Of a stretch of DNA of 11,887 nucleotides, positions 6,390-11,887 are shown in pieces. This DNA comes from Candidatus Sulfotelmatobacter sp. GTDB lineage: Bacteria; Acidobacteriota; Terriglobia; Terriglobales; Acidobacteriaceae. The notes under the pieces were generated by a model. It was given only the letters and a program-made list of their open reading frames with translations, was not told the origin of the DNA and searched no databases. The stretch's first letter is position 1, and each line of letters starts with the position of its first letter. Location of the stretch: contig JASHRE010000086.1 in NCBI GenBank assembly GCA_030037515.1, positions 1 to 11,887 of the forward strand, read 5' to 3'. The translations under genes and the position numbers were made by a program.

Positions 6390-7187
6390 TCATCGCGACG
6401 CCGTCGACGTTCCCGCCCGCTTGTAATCCTTGAACTTCACGATCTCGCGAATGTGCACGGATTCGGTCCGGAAATGCAGCGTGTCATCCACCCGGGCGTA
6501 GGCGGGGAACCACAAGCCATTCATGTAGATCCGGTAGCCGACAAACATTGGGCGGATCTCCTGCGGCTGGTTCTTCTTTGTGTGAATGATGTCGGGAACG
6601 CTCTTGCCGCACACTTTCACGATCTGGAGGTCGCGGTTATCCACCCAAATGCGGCCTTCAAAATAGCGTTTGTCTTTTTCTTCTTTTTTGGGGACGACGT
6701 GGAAAACGTAGGTGTCGAGATCGTCGACATGCTCCTGGCCAGCATAAGTCAGGTTGTATTGTGGCAAGTCCTGGCTGGTGAGGATCAGGGGCATAAAAAC
6801 GCGAATGTCGTCCATGTCTTGCGCCGACAGCTGAACGTCACGCAAGGTGGATTGTTCAGCATATCCCACGTTCTCCAGGCGTTTGCCCTTGTCGTCAAAG
6901 GATACCGTGGTGACTTCATGGAGCTGGCCGTCAACGCTGGCTCCGTTCAACGTCTGCACCATCACATCCTGCGTGTAGGTGTAGTGCGAGCGGGCCTCTT
7001 TCACCTTCGTTTCCTCGACACCCAGCTTGTCGACGATCTGTTGGGGAGTGAGGTCTTTTGGTTGACTGGTATCGAGGGTGCTGTTGTCCCCGGCGCAATC
7101 GGTTTGCGCGTTTGCGATGGACACGAGCAGACAGAAGAGGAATGCGAGAACAGAAATAAATACGGACGTTGAACGGCGCAGCCTCAT
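6390..7187 (-). CDS. Secreted or periplasmic LolA-like protein
   Basis: The 265-residue product starts at an ATG preceded by GGAG at 8-nt spacing. Residues 1-27 are a clear Sec signal peptide: basic MRLRR, a hydrophobic core, and a cleavage site after ANA before QT. The mature part starts with a low-complexity linker and a short helix (LTPQQIVDKLGVEETKV). It then becomes beta-rich: YTYTQDVMVQTL, EVTTVSFDDKGKRL, then GRIWVDNRDLQIVKVCGK and FVGYRIYMNGLWFPAYARVD. The pattern of a substrate-conversion strand (GRIWVD..LQIVK) followed by a second sheet is typical of proteins with the LolA/LolB lipoprotein-carrier fold, many of which are uncharacterised in acidobacteria. It is transcribed divergently from a small secreted protein. 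The exact role (lipoprotein carrier or cell-envelope sensor) is not shown. Confidence 0.7.
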   Translation of the reverse strand: MRLRRSTSVFISVLAFLFCLLVSIANAQTDCAGDNSTLDTSQPKDLTPQQIVDKLGVEETKVKEARSHYTYTQDVMVQTLNGASVDGQLHEVTTVSFDDKGKRLENVGYAEQSTLRDVQLSAQDMDDIRVFMPLILTSQDLPQYNLTYAGQEHVDDLDTYVFHVVPKKEEKDKRYFEGRIWVDNRDLQIVKVCGKSVPDIIHTKKNQPQEIRPMFVGYRIYMNGLWFPAYARVDDTLHFRTESVHIREIVKFKDYKRAGTSTASR

Positions 7188-7194
7188 GCCAGTG

Positions 7195-7273
7195 ACTCCA
7201 AGCGGAACACGGTAAAACCCATAGTACTCCAAGCGTCGTTGTAGGTTCCGTGAGACTCGGTTGCGCTTGGATC
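7195..7273. promoter_or_regulatory. Repeated CGCTTGGA boxes, possible enhancer or operator sites
   Basis: ACTCCAAGCG occurs at 7195-7204 and again at 7226-7235, 31 bp apart (three helical turns). The inverted form CGCTTGGAT lies at 7264-7272, giving perfect arms TCCAAGCG/CGCTTGGA around a 28-bp centre. A related TTGCGCTT is at 7313-7320. Relative to the sigma-54 start expected near 7394 the three boxes lie at about -194, -163 and -126, the usual range for activator binding. The first box also contains the Shine-Dalgarno sequence of the divergent gene, so part of this repetition could reflect ribosome-binding sequence rather than an operator. Confidence 0.5.
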
Positions 7274-7338
7274 CAGTGAGGGAATCTCCCCTGAAATGCC
7301 CTATGCAAAGTCTTGCGCTTAGCTTGATGTATATCCAT

Positions 7339-7351
7339 TAAGTTATTGATA
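7339..7351 (-). promoter_or_regulatory. IHF-consensus site between the boxes and the promoter
   Basis: Read on the minus strand this is TATCAATAACTTA, an exact match to the IHF consensus WATCAANNNNTTR, within an AT-rich stretch. It is centred about 49 bp before the predicted start, between the promoter and the upstream boxes, where a DNA bend is usual at sigma-54 promoters. Whether this organism has IHF or only a related HU protein is not known from this window. Confidence 0.55.
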
Positions 7352-7367
7352 TTACAGGATATCTACT

Positions 7368-7383
7368 TGGCACGCTGTTTGCA
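7368..7383 (+). promoter_or_regulatory. Sigma-54 (RpoN) -24/-12 promoter
   Basis: TGGCACG (7368-7374), four bases, then TTGCA (7379-7383) match the sigma-54 consensus TGGCACGNNNNTTGCW at every defined position. The invariant GG (7369-7370) and GC (7381-7382) are separated by exactly 10 bases. Transcription should start near 7394, 18 bp before the ATG of the small secreted protein gene. Such promoters need an ATP-dependent enhancer-binding activator, so this gene is expected to be switched tightly. Confidence 0.8.
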
Positions 7384-7411
7384 CAAATGGTGGGGTGTGA
7401 GGCCAAACTTC

Positions 7412-7735
7412 ATGAAAATTGCGCTGATTGGGCTGTGTGTGTTGTGCGCCGCAACGGCCGTCGGACAGACCGGCGGCGGGGTATTATCAAACCAAGTCAC
7501 GGTCTTCCAGATTCCGGATCATCCGCAGCATGCGGAACCCCACGCGATGGCCACTGAGCATTCGATCGTGGGCGGGGGAGCGCAGACTTATACGTCCGAG
7601 CACGGCGAGCGTCCGCTGTGGGAGTTCGGTCCGGTCTCCGTCGAACCGTCACTCGGCGACGTAGCGCGAGCCTATCGCAAAGAGAAGCTGACGGCGAAAA
7701 AAGCGGAAATCGTGTTCGAAAAGCAGGGATCGTAG
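7412..7735 (+). CDS. Small secreted protein under sigma-54 control
   Basis: The 107-residue product starts at an ATG preceded by GAGG at about 9-nt spacing. Residues 1-20 (MKIALIGLCVLCAATAVGQT) are a signal peptide with likely cleavage around VGQ/TGG. The mature protein is about 87 residues, polar and histidine-containing near the start (IPDHPQHAEPHAMATEH), then GGGAQTYTSEHGERPLWEFG. It ends with a basic helix, SLGDVARAYRKEKLTAKKAE and IVFEKQG. I have seen similar SLGDVAR-x-x-R endings in other predicted acidobacterial exported proteins, where their role is unknown. The gene has its own -24/-12 promoter and ends before a strong hairpin shared with the convergent PilZ gene. No enzymatic domain is seen; a role at the cell envelope is inferred from the signal peptide only. 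Confidence 0.75.
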   Translation: MKIALIGLCVLCAATAVGQTGGGVLSNQVTVFQIPDHPQHAEPHAMATEHSIVGGGAQTYTSEHGERPLWEFGPVSVEPSLGDVARAYRKEKLTAKKAEIVFEKQGS

Positions 7736-7750
7736 AGTTTGATTCGCATC

Positions 7751-7778
7751 GATGGGCGGACATCCCCGTCCGCCCATC
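7751..7778. terminator. Perfect 11-bp hairpin between convergent genes
   Basis: GATGGGCGGAC and GTCCGCCCATC form an 11-bp uninterrupted stem with a 6-nt loop. It lies 15 bp after the small secreted protein gene and 22 bp past the stop of the convergent PilZ gene, so it can serve both directions. No T-run follows on either strand. Confidence 0.65.
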
Positions 7779-7799
7779 CCCTCGTGTTGAAAATCCGTT

Positions 7800-8324
7800 T
7801 CAGTGAATGAATTTATAGTCGACGATCGACGCCGCCAGCCCGTGGCGTCCTTCCTGCGGTTCGGGAGCGCCGTTGGCCCGGATCACGCGGCCCTGGCAGA
7901 CCACATTACTGTTCTTCTGGCCTGAAATCTCTTCCGGCATTTCAAAAACCAGCTCGATCAGCGCATTTACGGGCAACGATTGCGGACCAGTAAACAGCAC
8001 GCCACTCTGGCTGATGTTTTCGATGATGCCTTCATACCAGGTGCTGGTCTTGTTCACGCGATAGCGCAATGGGATGTCGAGCTTGAGGCGGCGTGCGCGG
8101 GGCACCCATGACGGACGCTTTTCGCGCGCATGACTGCGGCGAATGCCGGTTTCCGGCTTGTGCTCAACGCGCTCGATGCGGCGCATGGTCGCCCAATCGT
8201 ACTTATATTCCGCGGCGCAGAGCAGGCAGACCTGGTAGTAATTTCCGTCGGCACCACGGCGGGGCCAGGAGAACTCGTGGGAGCAGCGCCCTAGCATAAG
8301 CACATCCATGAATTTCTGCGGCAT
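7800..8324 (-). CDS. PilZ-domain protein with N-terminal Cys/His ribbon
   Basis: The 174-residue protein starts at an ATG with GGAAG about 9 nt upstream. The N-terminal 45 residues carry C14-x-H16 and C33-x2-C36 within GRCSHEFSWPRR and YYQVCLLCAAEYKYDW, a likely zinc ribbon. A basic linker follows, then a PilZ domain at about 76-172: RARRLKLDIPLRYRV, GIIENISQSGVLFTGP, CQGRVIRA. The NxSxxG half of the c-di-GMP-binding signature is intact (N103-x-S105-x2-G108). The preceding RxxxR half is not met cleanly, although arginines 76, 78 and 79 are close. PilZ proteins usually bind c-di-GMP and alter motility, secretion or exopolysaccharide; binding here is uncertain. The ribbon might anchor it to nucleic acid or another protein. 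It stands convergent to the sigma-54 gene. Confidence 0.85.
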   Translation of the reverse strand: MPQKFMDVLMLGRCSHEFSWPRRGADGNYYQVCLLCAAEYKYDWATMRRIERVEHKPETGIRRSHAREKRPSWVPRARRLKLDIPLRYRVNKTSTWYEGIIENISQSGVLFTGPQSLPVNALIELVFEMPEEISGQKNSNVVCQGRVIRANGAPEPQEGRHGLAASIVDYKFIH

Positions 8325-8341
8325 GGTGGATTACTTCCGGG

Positions 8342-8536
8342 TCAGAAGGGCCCACCCGCATGATCGCGCGAAGGGGTCAGTTTGGGTAGGTTACTTTCGT
8401 GCTGGGTGTTGCATGCGTGGCGTTTGCCTGTGGGCGCAGGTACTCTTGCCCGCGAATGGGTAGAAACCTGCGCCCTTGAGAACGTCGCAGATGCCACGAA
8501 CAGGACCAACACGGATGCCCACTGACGCCGTCTCAT
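8342..8536 (-). CDS. Possible tiny secreted protein upstream of the PilZ gene
   Basis: An ATG at 8536 opens a 64-codon frame with a convincing signal-peptide start, MRRRQWASVLVLFVASATFS followed by RAQ, with likely cleavage after RAQ. The rest (about 41 residues) is basic and polar, with a single cysteine and the stretch HESNLPKLTPSR. It ends 17 nt before the PilZ start on the same strand, so the two may be co-transcribed. Against it: no strong Shine-Dalgarno sequence, and a long inverted repeat (8432-8475) lies inside the frame. It could be a broken secreted gene whose signal peptide survives. I do not recognise the mature part. Confidence 0.4.
   Translation of the reverse strand: MRRRQWASVLVLFVASATFSRAQVSTHSRARVPAPTGKRHACNTQHESNLPKLTPSRDHAGGPF
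8432..8475. repeat. Perfect 10-bp inverted repeat with 24-nt loop
   Basis: GGGCGCAGGT (8432-8441) and ACCTGCGCCC (8466-8475) pair perfectly. The loop can form a small inner CCC/GGG pairing. It lies between the divergent PilZ and mobA genes, inside the possible tiny secreted ORF. It could be a regulatory hairpin in the PilZ leader or a dispersed intergenic element. Confidence 0.55.
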
Positions 8537-8589
8537 GGTCCCAAGCATGCACCTGAGCCGTCCTCACCTCAGCGATGTATGATGCCGCC

Positions 8590-9186
8590 ATGAATTCGCC
8601 GTCCGATCTTGCCGCCTTCATCCTTGCCGGCGGCAAGAGCACGCGTATGGGCACCGACAAGGCTTTCGTCACATTCAACGGACGAACTTTGCTCGAACGC
8701 GCGTGCGCTCTGGCTCGCTCGGTCGCTGCGGATGTCCGGATCGTCGGCGATCCGGCGAAGTTCGCCGAGTTCCATCCAGTCGTCGAAGATATCTTTCCCG
8801 GCTGCGGACCGCTCGGTGGAATTCATGCCTCTCTGCGCGCATCCTCTTCTGACTTGAACCTGATGCTTGCCGTCGATATGCCCTTGGTCACAACTGGTCT
8901 GTTGGACTACCTGATCGAGCGTGCCCGAGATTCTCCGGCAACAGTGACCGTTCCGCGCTCGGCAACCGGATTCGAGCCGCTATGTGCCGTGTATCGGCGG
9001 GCCTTTGCCGACGCCGCTCAGCACGCCCTCGAGCAAGGGCGCCACAAGATCGACGCGTTATTCACCGGCGAATCCACCCAGGTGATCAGCGAAGACGATC
9101 TGAAAGGGAAGGGCTTTTCTGCGGAAACTTTCCGCAATGTAAACACGCCGGAGGAGTTGGCCGAAGCGCGTTCCCGCGGGGGCTGA
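8590..9186 (+). CDS. mobA: Molybdenum cofactor guanylyltransferase MobA
   Basis: The 198-residue protein transfers GMP from GTP to molybdopterin, the last step of the bis-MGD form of the molybdenum cofactor, in the cytoplasm. The nucleotide-binding signature LAGGKSTRMGTDKA is at residues 12-25. A second motif, FPGCGPLGGIHASL, spans about 69-82. AVDMP places the metal-binding aspartate at D96. FRNVNTPEEL at 181-190 is the conserved C-terminal NVNTPEE motif. Length fits the family. The start is uncertain: an in-frame ATG five codons earlier (8575) is possible and neither has a clear Shine-Dalgarno sequence; 8590 gives the usual short lead before the LAGG loop. It is divergent from the PilZ gene. 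No other moa/mob gene is nearby. Confidence 0.88.
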   Translation: MNSPSDLAAFILAGGKSTRMGTDKAFVTFNGRTLLERACALARSVAADVRIVGDPAKFAEFHPVVEDIFPGCGPLGGIHASLRASSSDLNLMLAVDMPLVTTGLLDYLIERARDSPATVTVPRSATGFEPLCAVYRRAFADAAQHALEQGRHKIDALFTGESTQVISEDDLKGKGFSAETFRNVNTPEELAEARSRGG

Positions 9187-9626
9187 ACCATTTCTCCAGC
9201 CGACGATCGAACGTTTAGCGAGGGCCCGCTCTGAGCATCCCGTTTTATGACATGATCGCCTTTAGGCTCGTGCTTAGGCGGGCGACTTCCTGGCGGCCAA
9301 AGCCGGAGTTGCACCGGCGGCTTCTATTCCTCGTCACGTGTTGTCTGCTCGACGCGCCCCTTGGACGGTCTGAGTTCATTTCTATCACCACCTGTTCTAT
9401 CCCTGCCTCGATTGCGTGATGTTGCCGGCCGGCATTGGCGATCTGTTGATCGATCGCCGCTTTCGTGGCGTGTACCTTTGCGCAATGCCCCAGCTGATCG
9501 TCGGACAAACCATCGCGGTCTAGGGTGGCACGGAAGTCCCGCGTGGCGGCTGAGGACGGCACACGCAATTTTGGGCTAGAGGAAATCCCGGCTCTTCAAA
9601 CAGCACTCGATGCGCCATCGCGGGTT
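9187..9626. other. 440-bp stretch without a recognisable gene
   Basis: This stretch separates mobA from the ABC ATPase. A minus-strand frame of 107 codons (9245-9568) is open but has no Shine-Dalgarno sequence, no recognisable motif and an odd composition. The plus-strand frames are broken by stops. One small inverted repeat is visible (AAGCCG at 9300-9305 with CGGCTT near 9317-9322). I see no RNA gene or insertion sequence. It may hold the ATPase promoter and some decayed sequence. Confidence 0.4.
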
Positions 9627-10421
9627 ATGATGAAGGCACAGCAATTTTCTATCATGCCCGGCGACGCCAAACTCGCGCCTTATATCGAATTCGTCGAAGT
9701 CTCCAAGGCCTTCGGCGACAACGTGGTGCTCGAGCGAGTCAGTTTCAACGTCATGCCGGGGGAAACTGTGTGCATTCTCGGACGGAGCGGCGTGGGCAAG
9801 TCGGTATCGCTGCATCAGATCATGGGATTTCTCAAGCCTGACTCCGGGAGGGTCATCGTTGCAGGCGAAGACATCACCGACTACAACGAAGACCAGCTGG
9901 AGCTCATCCGCAAGAAAGTCACGATGGTATTTCAGAACGGCGCGCTGTTTGATTCGCTGACGGTCGGGGAAAATGTCGCATTCCCGCTGCGCGAGTCAGA
10001 CGAACTTTCCGAGGAGCAGATCTACCAGATCGTCGATGGCTTGCTGCAGATGGTCGGCGTGCAGGAGATGCGCGACCTGCTGCCTTCGGACCTGTCGACG
10101 GGGATGAAACGCTCGGTCGCGATTGCCCGGGCGCTGGCGGCTCGCCCGGAATGCGTTCTCTACGATGAGCCCACGACGATGGTCGATCCGCTCATGGCGC
10201 AGCTTCTCGGCGACCTGATCAAGCGGCTCAAGATGCAACTCAACCTGACCAGTGTTGTGGTGACGCATGACATGCGCCTGGCCAAAAAACTGGCCGAACG
10301 CGTTGTGTTTCTATACGAAGCGAAAGCAATTTTCTTCGGCACGTACGCCGCCATGGAAAAAGACCCGCATCCGATCATTCAGGAATTTCTGGAGTTGGAT
10401 GAACTGAAAATAGAAGCGTGA
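9627..10421 (+). CDS. ABC transporter ATPase, Mla/Ttg2 (MlaF-like) family
   Basis: The 264-residue ATPase powers an inner-membrane transporter; closest in style are the MlaF/Ttg2A/Mkl proteins that move phospholipids or hydrophobic compounds between membranes with MlaE permease and MCE-domain partners. Motifs in order: Walker A GRSGVGKS (52-59), Q-loop VFQNGALFDSLTVGENVAFP (Q103), signature LSTGMKRSVAIARAL (156-170), Walker B CVLYDEP (176-182, catalytic E181), and H-loop VVVTHDM (H214). The FQNGALFDSLTVxENVAFPL string is typical of this subfamily. The signature has LSTGM where LSGGM is usual, and the D-loop is TTMVDP rather than TTGLDP. The start is uncertain among ATGs at 9627, 9630 and 9654. 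No permease or MCE gene follows: the next gene is ribE on the other strand, so partners must lie elsewhere. Confidence 0.88.
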   Translation: MMKAQQFSIMPGDAKLAPYIEFVEVSKAFGDNVVLERVSFNVMPGETVCILGRSGVGKSVSLHQIMGFLKPDSGRVIVAGEDITDYNEDQLELIRKKVTMVFQNGALFDSLTVGENVAFPLRESDELSEEQIYQIVDGLLQMVGVQEMRDLLPSDLSTGMKRSVAIARALAARPECVLYDEPTTMVDPLMAQLLGDLIKRLKMQLNLTSVVVTHDMRLAKKLAERVVFLYEAKAIFFGTYAAMEKDPHPIIQEFLELDELKIEA

Positions 10422-10425
10422 GAAC

Positions 10426-10460
10426 GGTTGCCTGTAGCCAATACCCGGTTGTCGGTGAAA
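10426..10460. repeat. Heptamer-periodic repeat, left block
   Basis: Starting 4 bp after the ATPase stop the sequence falls into 7-nt units: GGTTGCC, TGTAGCC, AATACCC, GGTTGTC, GGTGAAA. The first three are, unit by unit, near-complements of the first three units of the right block at 10522. A 10-bp palindrome CCCTTAAGGG follows at 10462-10471. Confidence 0.45.
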
Positions 10461-10521
10461 TCCCTTAAGGGTTCGGCCACAGACTCGGACTGCAACTCAG
10501 ACCCAGGTGCAACCCTTTTCT

Positions 10522-10556
10522 GGCAACCGGCTACCGGGTACTCGGAAACCGGGTTC
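10522..10556. repeat. Heptamer-periodic repeat, right block, reaching the ribE stop
   Basis: Units GGCAACC, GGCTACC, GGGTACT, CGGAAAC and CGGGTTC run directly into the ribE stop codon. ACCCGGTT (10444-10451) and AACCGGGT (10547-10554) form an 8-bp inverted pair across the intergenic region. The blocks lie between convergent genes and could help end transcription of both. Confidence 0.5.
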
Positions 10557-11200
10557 TAGAACCCCTGCTCCACCAACTCCTCGATCGTCAGCGAGCTTTC
10601 AGACGAACCCCGCCGCATCATTTTCTCGACGTACTTCGCGATCAGATCGGCTTCGAGATTGACCGGGTCCCCGGGCTTGAGCGAATGCAGATTCGTCATT
10701 TCGACCGTGTGCGGAATCACTGCAATTGTGCAGCGGCGATTCTCCAGTTTGGCCACGGTCAGGCTGATGCCTTCGATCGAAAGCGATCCTTTGTAGACGG
10801 TGTACCTCTCAACTTCATCGGGCAATTCGATCTCAAGCCACCAGTTCTCGGAATCGGCGATGCGCGCGAAGGAAATCAATTTTCCGACGCCATCGACATG
10901 ACCTTGCACGATGTGTCCGCCGAAGCGGCCGTCGGCTTTCATCGGCAGTTCGAGATTGACGGCTGCTCCTGGGTGAATGCGCGAGAACGATGTGCGCGCC
11001 CATGTTTCCGGCGCCAGGTCGGCAGAGAACGATTCCGGCTTGGTGTCGAGCGCGGTCAGGCAAACGCCGCTGACCGACACGCTGTTGCCTGCAGCCAGTT
11101 CTTTGGGCGTGCGCTCGGCCGCGATCGTGATGCGACGGTTCTCACTTTGCTCCTCAATGCGAGTGACGCGTCCGACTTCTTCGACGATGCCGGTGAACAT
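10556..11200 (-). CDS. ribE: Riboflavin synthase, alpha chain
   Basis: The 214-residue enzyme converts two molecules of 6,7-dimethyl-8-ribityllumazine into riboflavin plus the pyrimidine that is recycled, the final step of riboflavin synthesis in the cytoplasm. The protein has two similar lumazine-binding barrels. The first starts MFTGIVEE and has SGVCLT (44-49) and GGHIVQGHVDG (94-104). The second has KGSLSIEGISLTV (137-149) and IPHTVEMTNL (162-171), and ends with NLEADLIAKYVEK. The ATG at 11200 follows a strong GGAGG at 5-nt spacing, and MFTGI is the classic start, so a start four codons upstream is rejected. TACAAT at 11228-11223 (minus) could be its -10. It follows ribD on the same strand after a 196-bp spacer containing palindromic repeat B, so it may have its own promoter. 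Some annotations call this gene ribC. Confidence 0.95.
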   Translation of the reverse strand: MFTGIVEEVGRVTRIEEQSENRRITIAAERTPKELAAGNSVSVSGVCLTALDTKPESFSADLAPETWARTSFSRIHPGAAVNLELPMKADGRFGGHIVQGHVDGVGKLISFARIADSENWWLEIELPDEVERYTVYKGSLSIEGISLTVAKLENRRCTIAVIPHTVEMTNLHSLKPGDPVNLEADLIAKYVEKMMRRGSSESSLTIEELVEQGF

Positions 11201-11222
11201 GAAAGCCTCCACAGAATGGATT

Positions 11223-11228
11223 ATTGTA
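11223..11228 (-). promoter_or_regulatory. Possible -10 element for ribE
   Basis: TACAAT on the minus strand lies 23 bp before the ribE start and just before its Shine-Dalgarno sequence. No good -35 is seen. The spacer shows no FMN-riboswitch core, so riboflavin-dependent control at this position is not supported. Confidence 0.3.
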
Positions 11229-11299
11229 AGCCTGGAATGCAGCAGTTGGCAGTCAGCAACTTCCCGGCCAGCGTTCGCTGTCCGGAGTGCGAAAGTTCA

Positions 11300-11342
11300 C
11301 GCCCGCCCTGTCGCCAATGGCGCGACAAGGACGGGGCACCTC
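11300..11342 (-). repeat. Palindromic intergenic repeat, copy B
   Basis: This is the reverse-orientation partner of the repeat at 6300-6342, identical at 34 of 43 positions. TGTCGC (11309-11314) pairs with GCGACA (11322-11327), and the stem continues outward for six more pairs with one mismatch and one bulge. It lies in the ribD-ribE spacer, 55 bp after the ribD stop, where it may attenuate or end ribD transcription. Confidence 0.75.
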
Positions 11343-11396
11343 ACGAATCCTAATTGTTGGCACTTTTTATAATTTATAAGGCTGAGTGCGGAATGC

Positions 11397-11887
11397 TCAC
11401 TCGTACGGATCACGGATGTACCCTTCGACCGCGAAATCTTCGCCAAAGCGATGCAACTGGACGTTCCGCAGGGAAATGGAGGAGAATCCGGCTAGGCGTG
11501 CGAAGGGAATGGCGTGTTCGCCGAAAATCTTCGGCGCGTAGTAGAGGAACAATTTATCCACGACGCCAGAAGTGAGCGCCGCTCCGTTCACCTTTGATCC
11601 GCCTTCAATCATGACTGAGGTGACTTCCAGCCGGGCCAGGCACCGCAACACGGATTGCAGCTCGAGCCGGCCGCCAGCGCCAACCGAGACCGACTCGACG
11701 CGTACACCAGCCCGTTCCAGTTGCGTTCGTTTTGCCTGAAACTGGTGGCTGTCGACCGTGCCGCAGAACACCAGCAGATCGTTGCGTCTTTCTCTGCTCG
11801 CATTCTGGACGATGCTTGAATCCAGTGGCAATCGCAATTGCGAATCCAGAATCACGCGCAGCAAGGGGCGTCTTCGGGGCTTTCCAC
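11397..11887 (-). CDS. ribD: RibD, C-terminal reductase domain (partial, N-terminus outside window)
   Basis: About 163 residues are present; the frame stays open through the right edge (GKPRRRPLLRVILDSQLRLP at the boundary), so the deaminase domain lies outside. RibD deaminates and then reduces the pyrimidine intermediate in riboflavin synthesis. The visible part is the NADPH-dependent reductase: LRVILDSQLRLPLDS, LLVFCG, the substrate loop VMIEGGSKVNGAAL, then VDKLFLYYAPKIFGEHAIPF, and a terminal strand VEGYIRDPYE. These match the RibD_C family in order. It is followed on the same strand by ribE, as expected for a riboflavin locus. The 3' end is complete. A stand-alone reductase of this family is possible but less likely beside ribE. 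Confidence 0.88.
   Translation of the reverse strand, partial: GKPRRRPLLRVILDSQLRLPLDSSIVQNASRERRNDLLVFCGTVDSHQFQAKRTQLERAGVRVESVSVGAGGRLELQSVLRCLARLEVTSVMIEGGSKVNGAALTSGVVDKLFLYYAPKIFGEHAIPFARLAGFSSISLRNVQLHRFGEDFAVEGYIRDPYE

Noticed and set aside
6303..7172. 289-codon plus-strand frame opposite the secreted LolA-like gene
   Set aside because: The minus-strand product has a signal peptide, Shine-Dalgarno sequence and a coherent fold; the plus-strand frame is its shadow.
9245..9568. 107-codon minus-strand frame between mobA and the ABC ATPase
   Set aside because: There is no ribosome-binding site, no recognised domain and no co-directional neighbour; kept only as an unexplained stretch.
10685..11353. 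222-codon plus-strand frame opposite ribE
   Set aside because: It is antisense to a riboflavin synthase with all expected motifs.
11201..11396. FMN riboswitch before ribE
   Set aside because: A GGGCGGG stretch caught the eye, but it belongs to the palindromic repeat, and the conserved RFN core elements are absent.
1..11887. CRISPR arrays, tRNA or rRNA genes, intact insertion sequences
   Set aside because: No regularly spaced identical repeats, cloverleaf-like sequence or transposase motifs were seen when reading the window.

Overview
The window reads as bacterial chromosome, most likely from an acidobacterium of the Koribacter/Terriglobia type. This placement rests on recognised protein styles: a Cys/His-ribbon PilZ protein, a secreted protein ending in an SLGDVARAYR-type motif, the MNREYHK-type esterase, and short GC-rich hairpins between genes. 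No phylogenetic search was run. There is no rRNA, tRNA, intact mobile element or CRISPR array. Many short divergent or convergent units are separated by hairpin-rich spacers.

Left region (1-2480): the first residues of an unidentified minus-strand protein (1-31) leave the window on the left. A minus-strand cassette follows, in transcription order: an alpha/beta-hydrolase esterase (1766-2476), a 210-bp spacer with a strong palindrome, an ATP-grasp ligase-like enzyme (573-1556), and a three-helix membrane protein (229-570) starting 2 nt after the ligase stop. This is the best candidate for a little-described metabolic or peptide-modifying system.

Centre-left (2500-6220): a 3'-only remnant of an NTF2-like (DUF4440/SnoaL) gene with its own terminator-like hairpin lies next to a plus-strand pair. 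That pair is a membrane-anchored TPR protein (3011-4198) whose stop overlaps the start of a CLC chloride transporter with C-terminal CBS-like domains (4195-5964). A 32-residue single-helix membrane protein is encoded on the minus strand at 6122-6220.

Centre (6300-8540): a secreted LolA-like protein (minus, 6390-7187) is divergent from a small secreted protein (plus, 7412-7735). The plus-strand gene is preceded by a canonical -24/-12 sigma-54 promoter, an IHF-consensus site and repeated CGCTTGGA boxes at enhancer distance, which together form a complete-looking sigma-54 control region. A minus-strand PilZ protein with a Cys3His N-terminal ribbon (7800-8324), possibly preceded by a tiny secreted ORF, converges on the small secreted gene across a perfect 11-bp hairpin.

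Right region (8590-11887): MobA (molybdenum cofactor guanylyltransferase), a 440-bp stretch with no recognisable gene, an orphan Mla/Ttg2-type ABC ATPase, then minus-strand riboflavin genes: riboflavin synthase alpha (ribE) and the C-terminal reductase domain of RibD, cut by the window edge. A 43-bp palindromic repeat occurs in two inverted copies (6300-6342 and 11300-11342; 34 of 43 positions identical). 7-nt-periodic repeats flank the ATPase/ribE junction.
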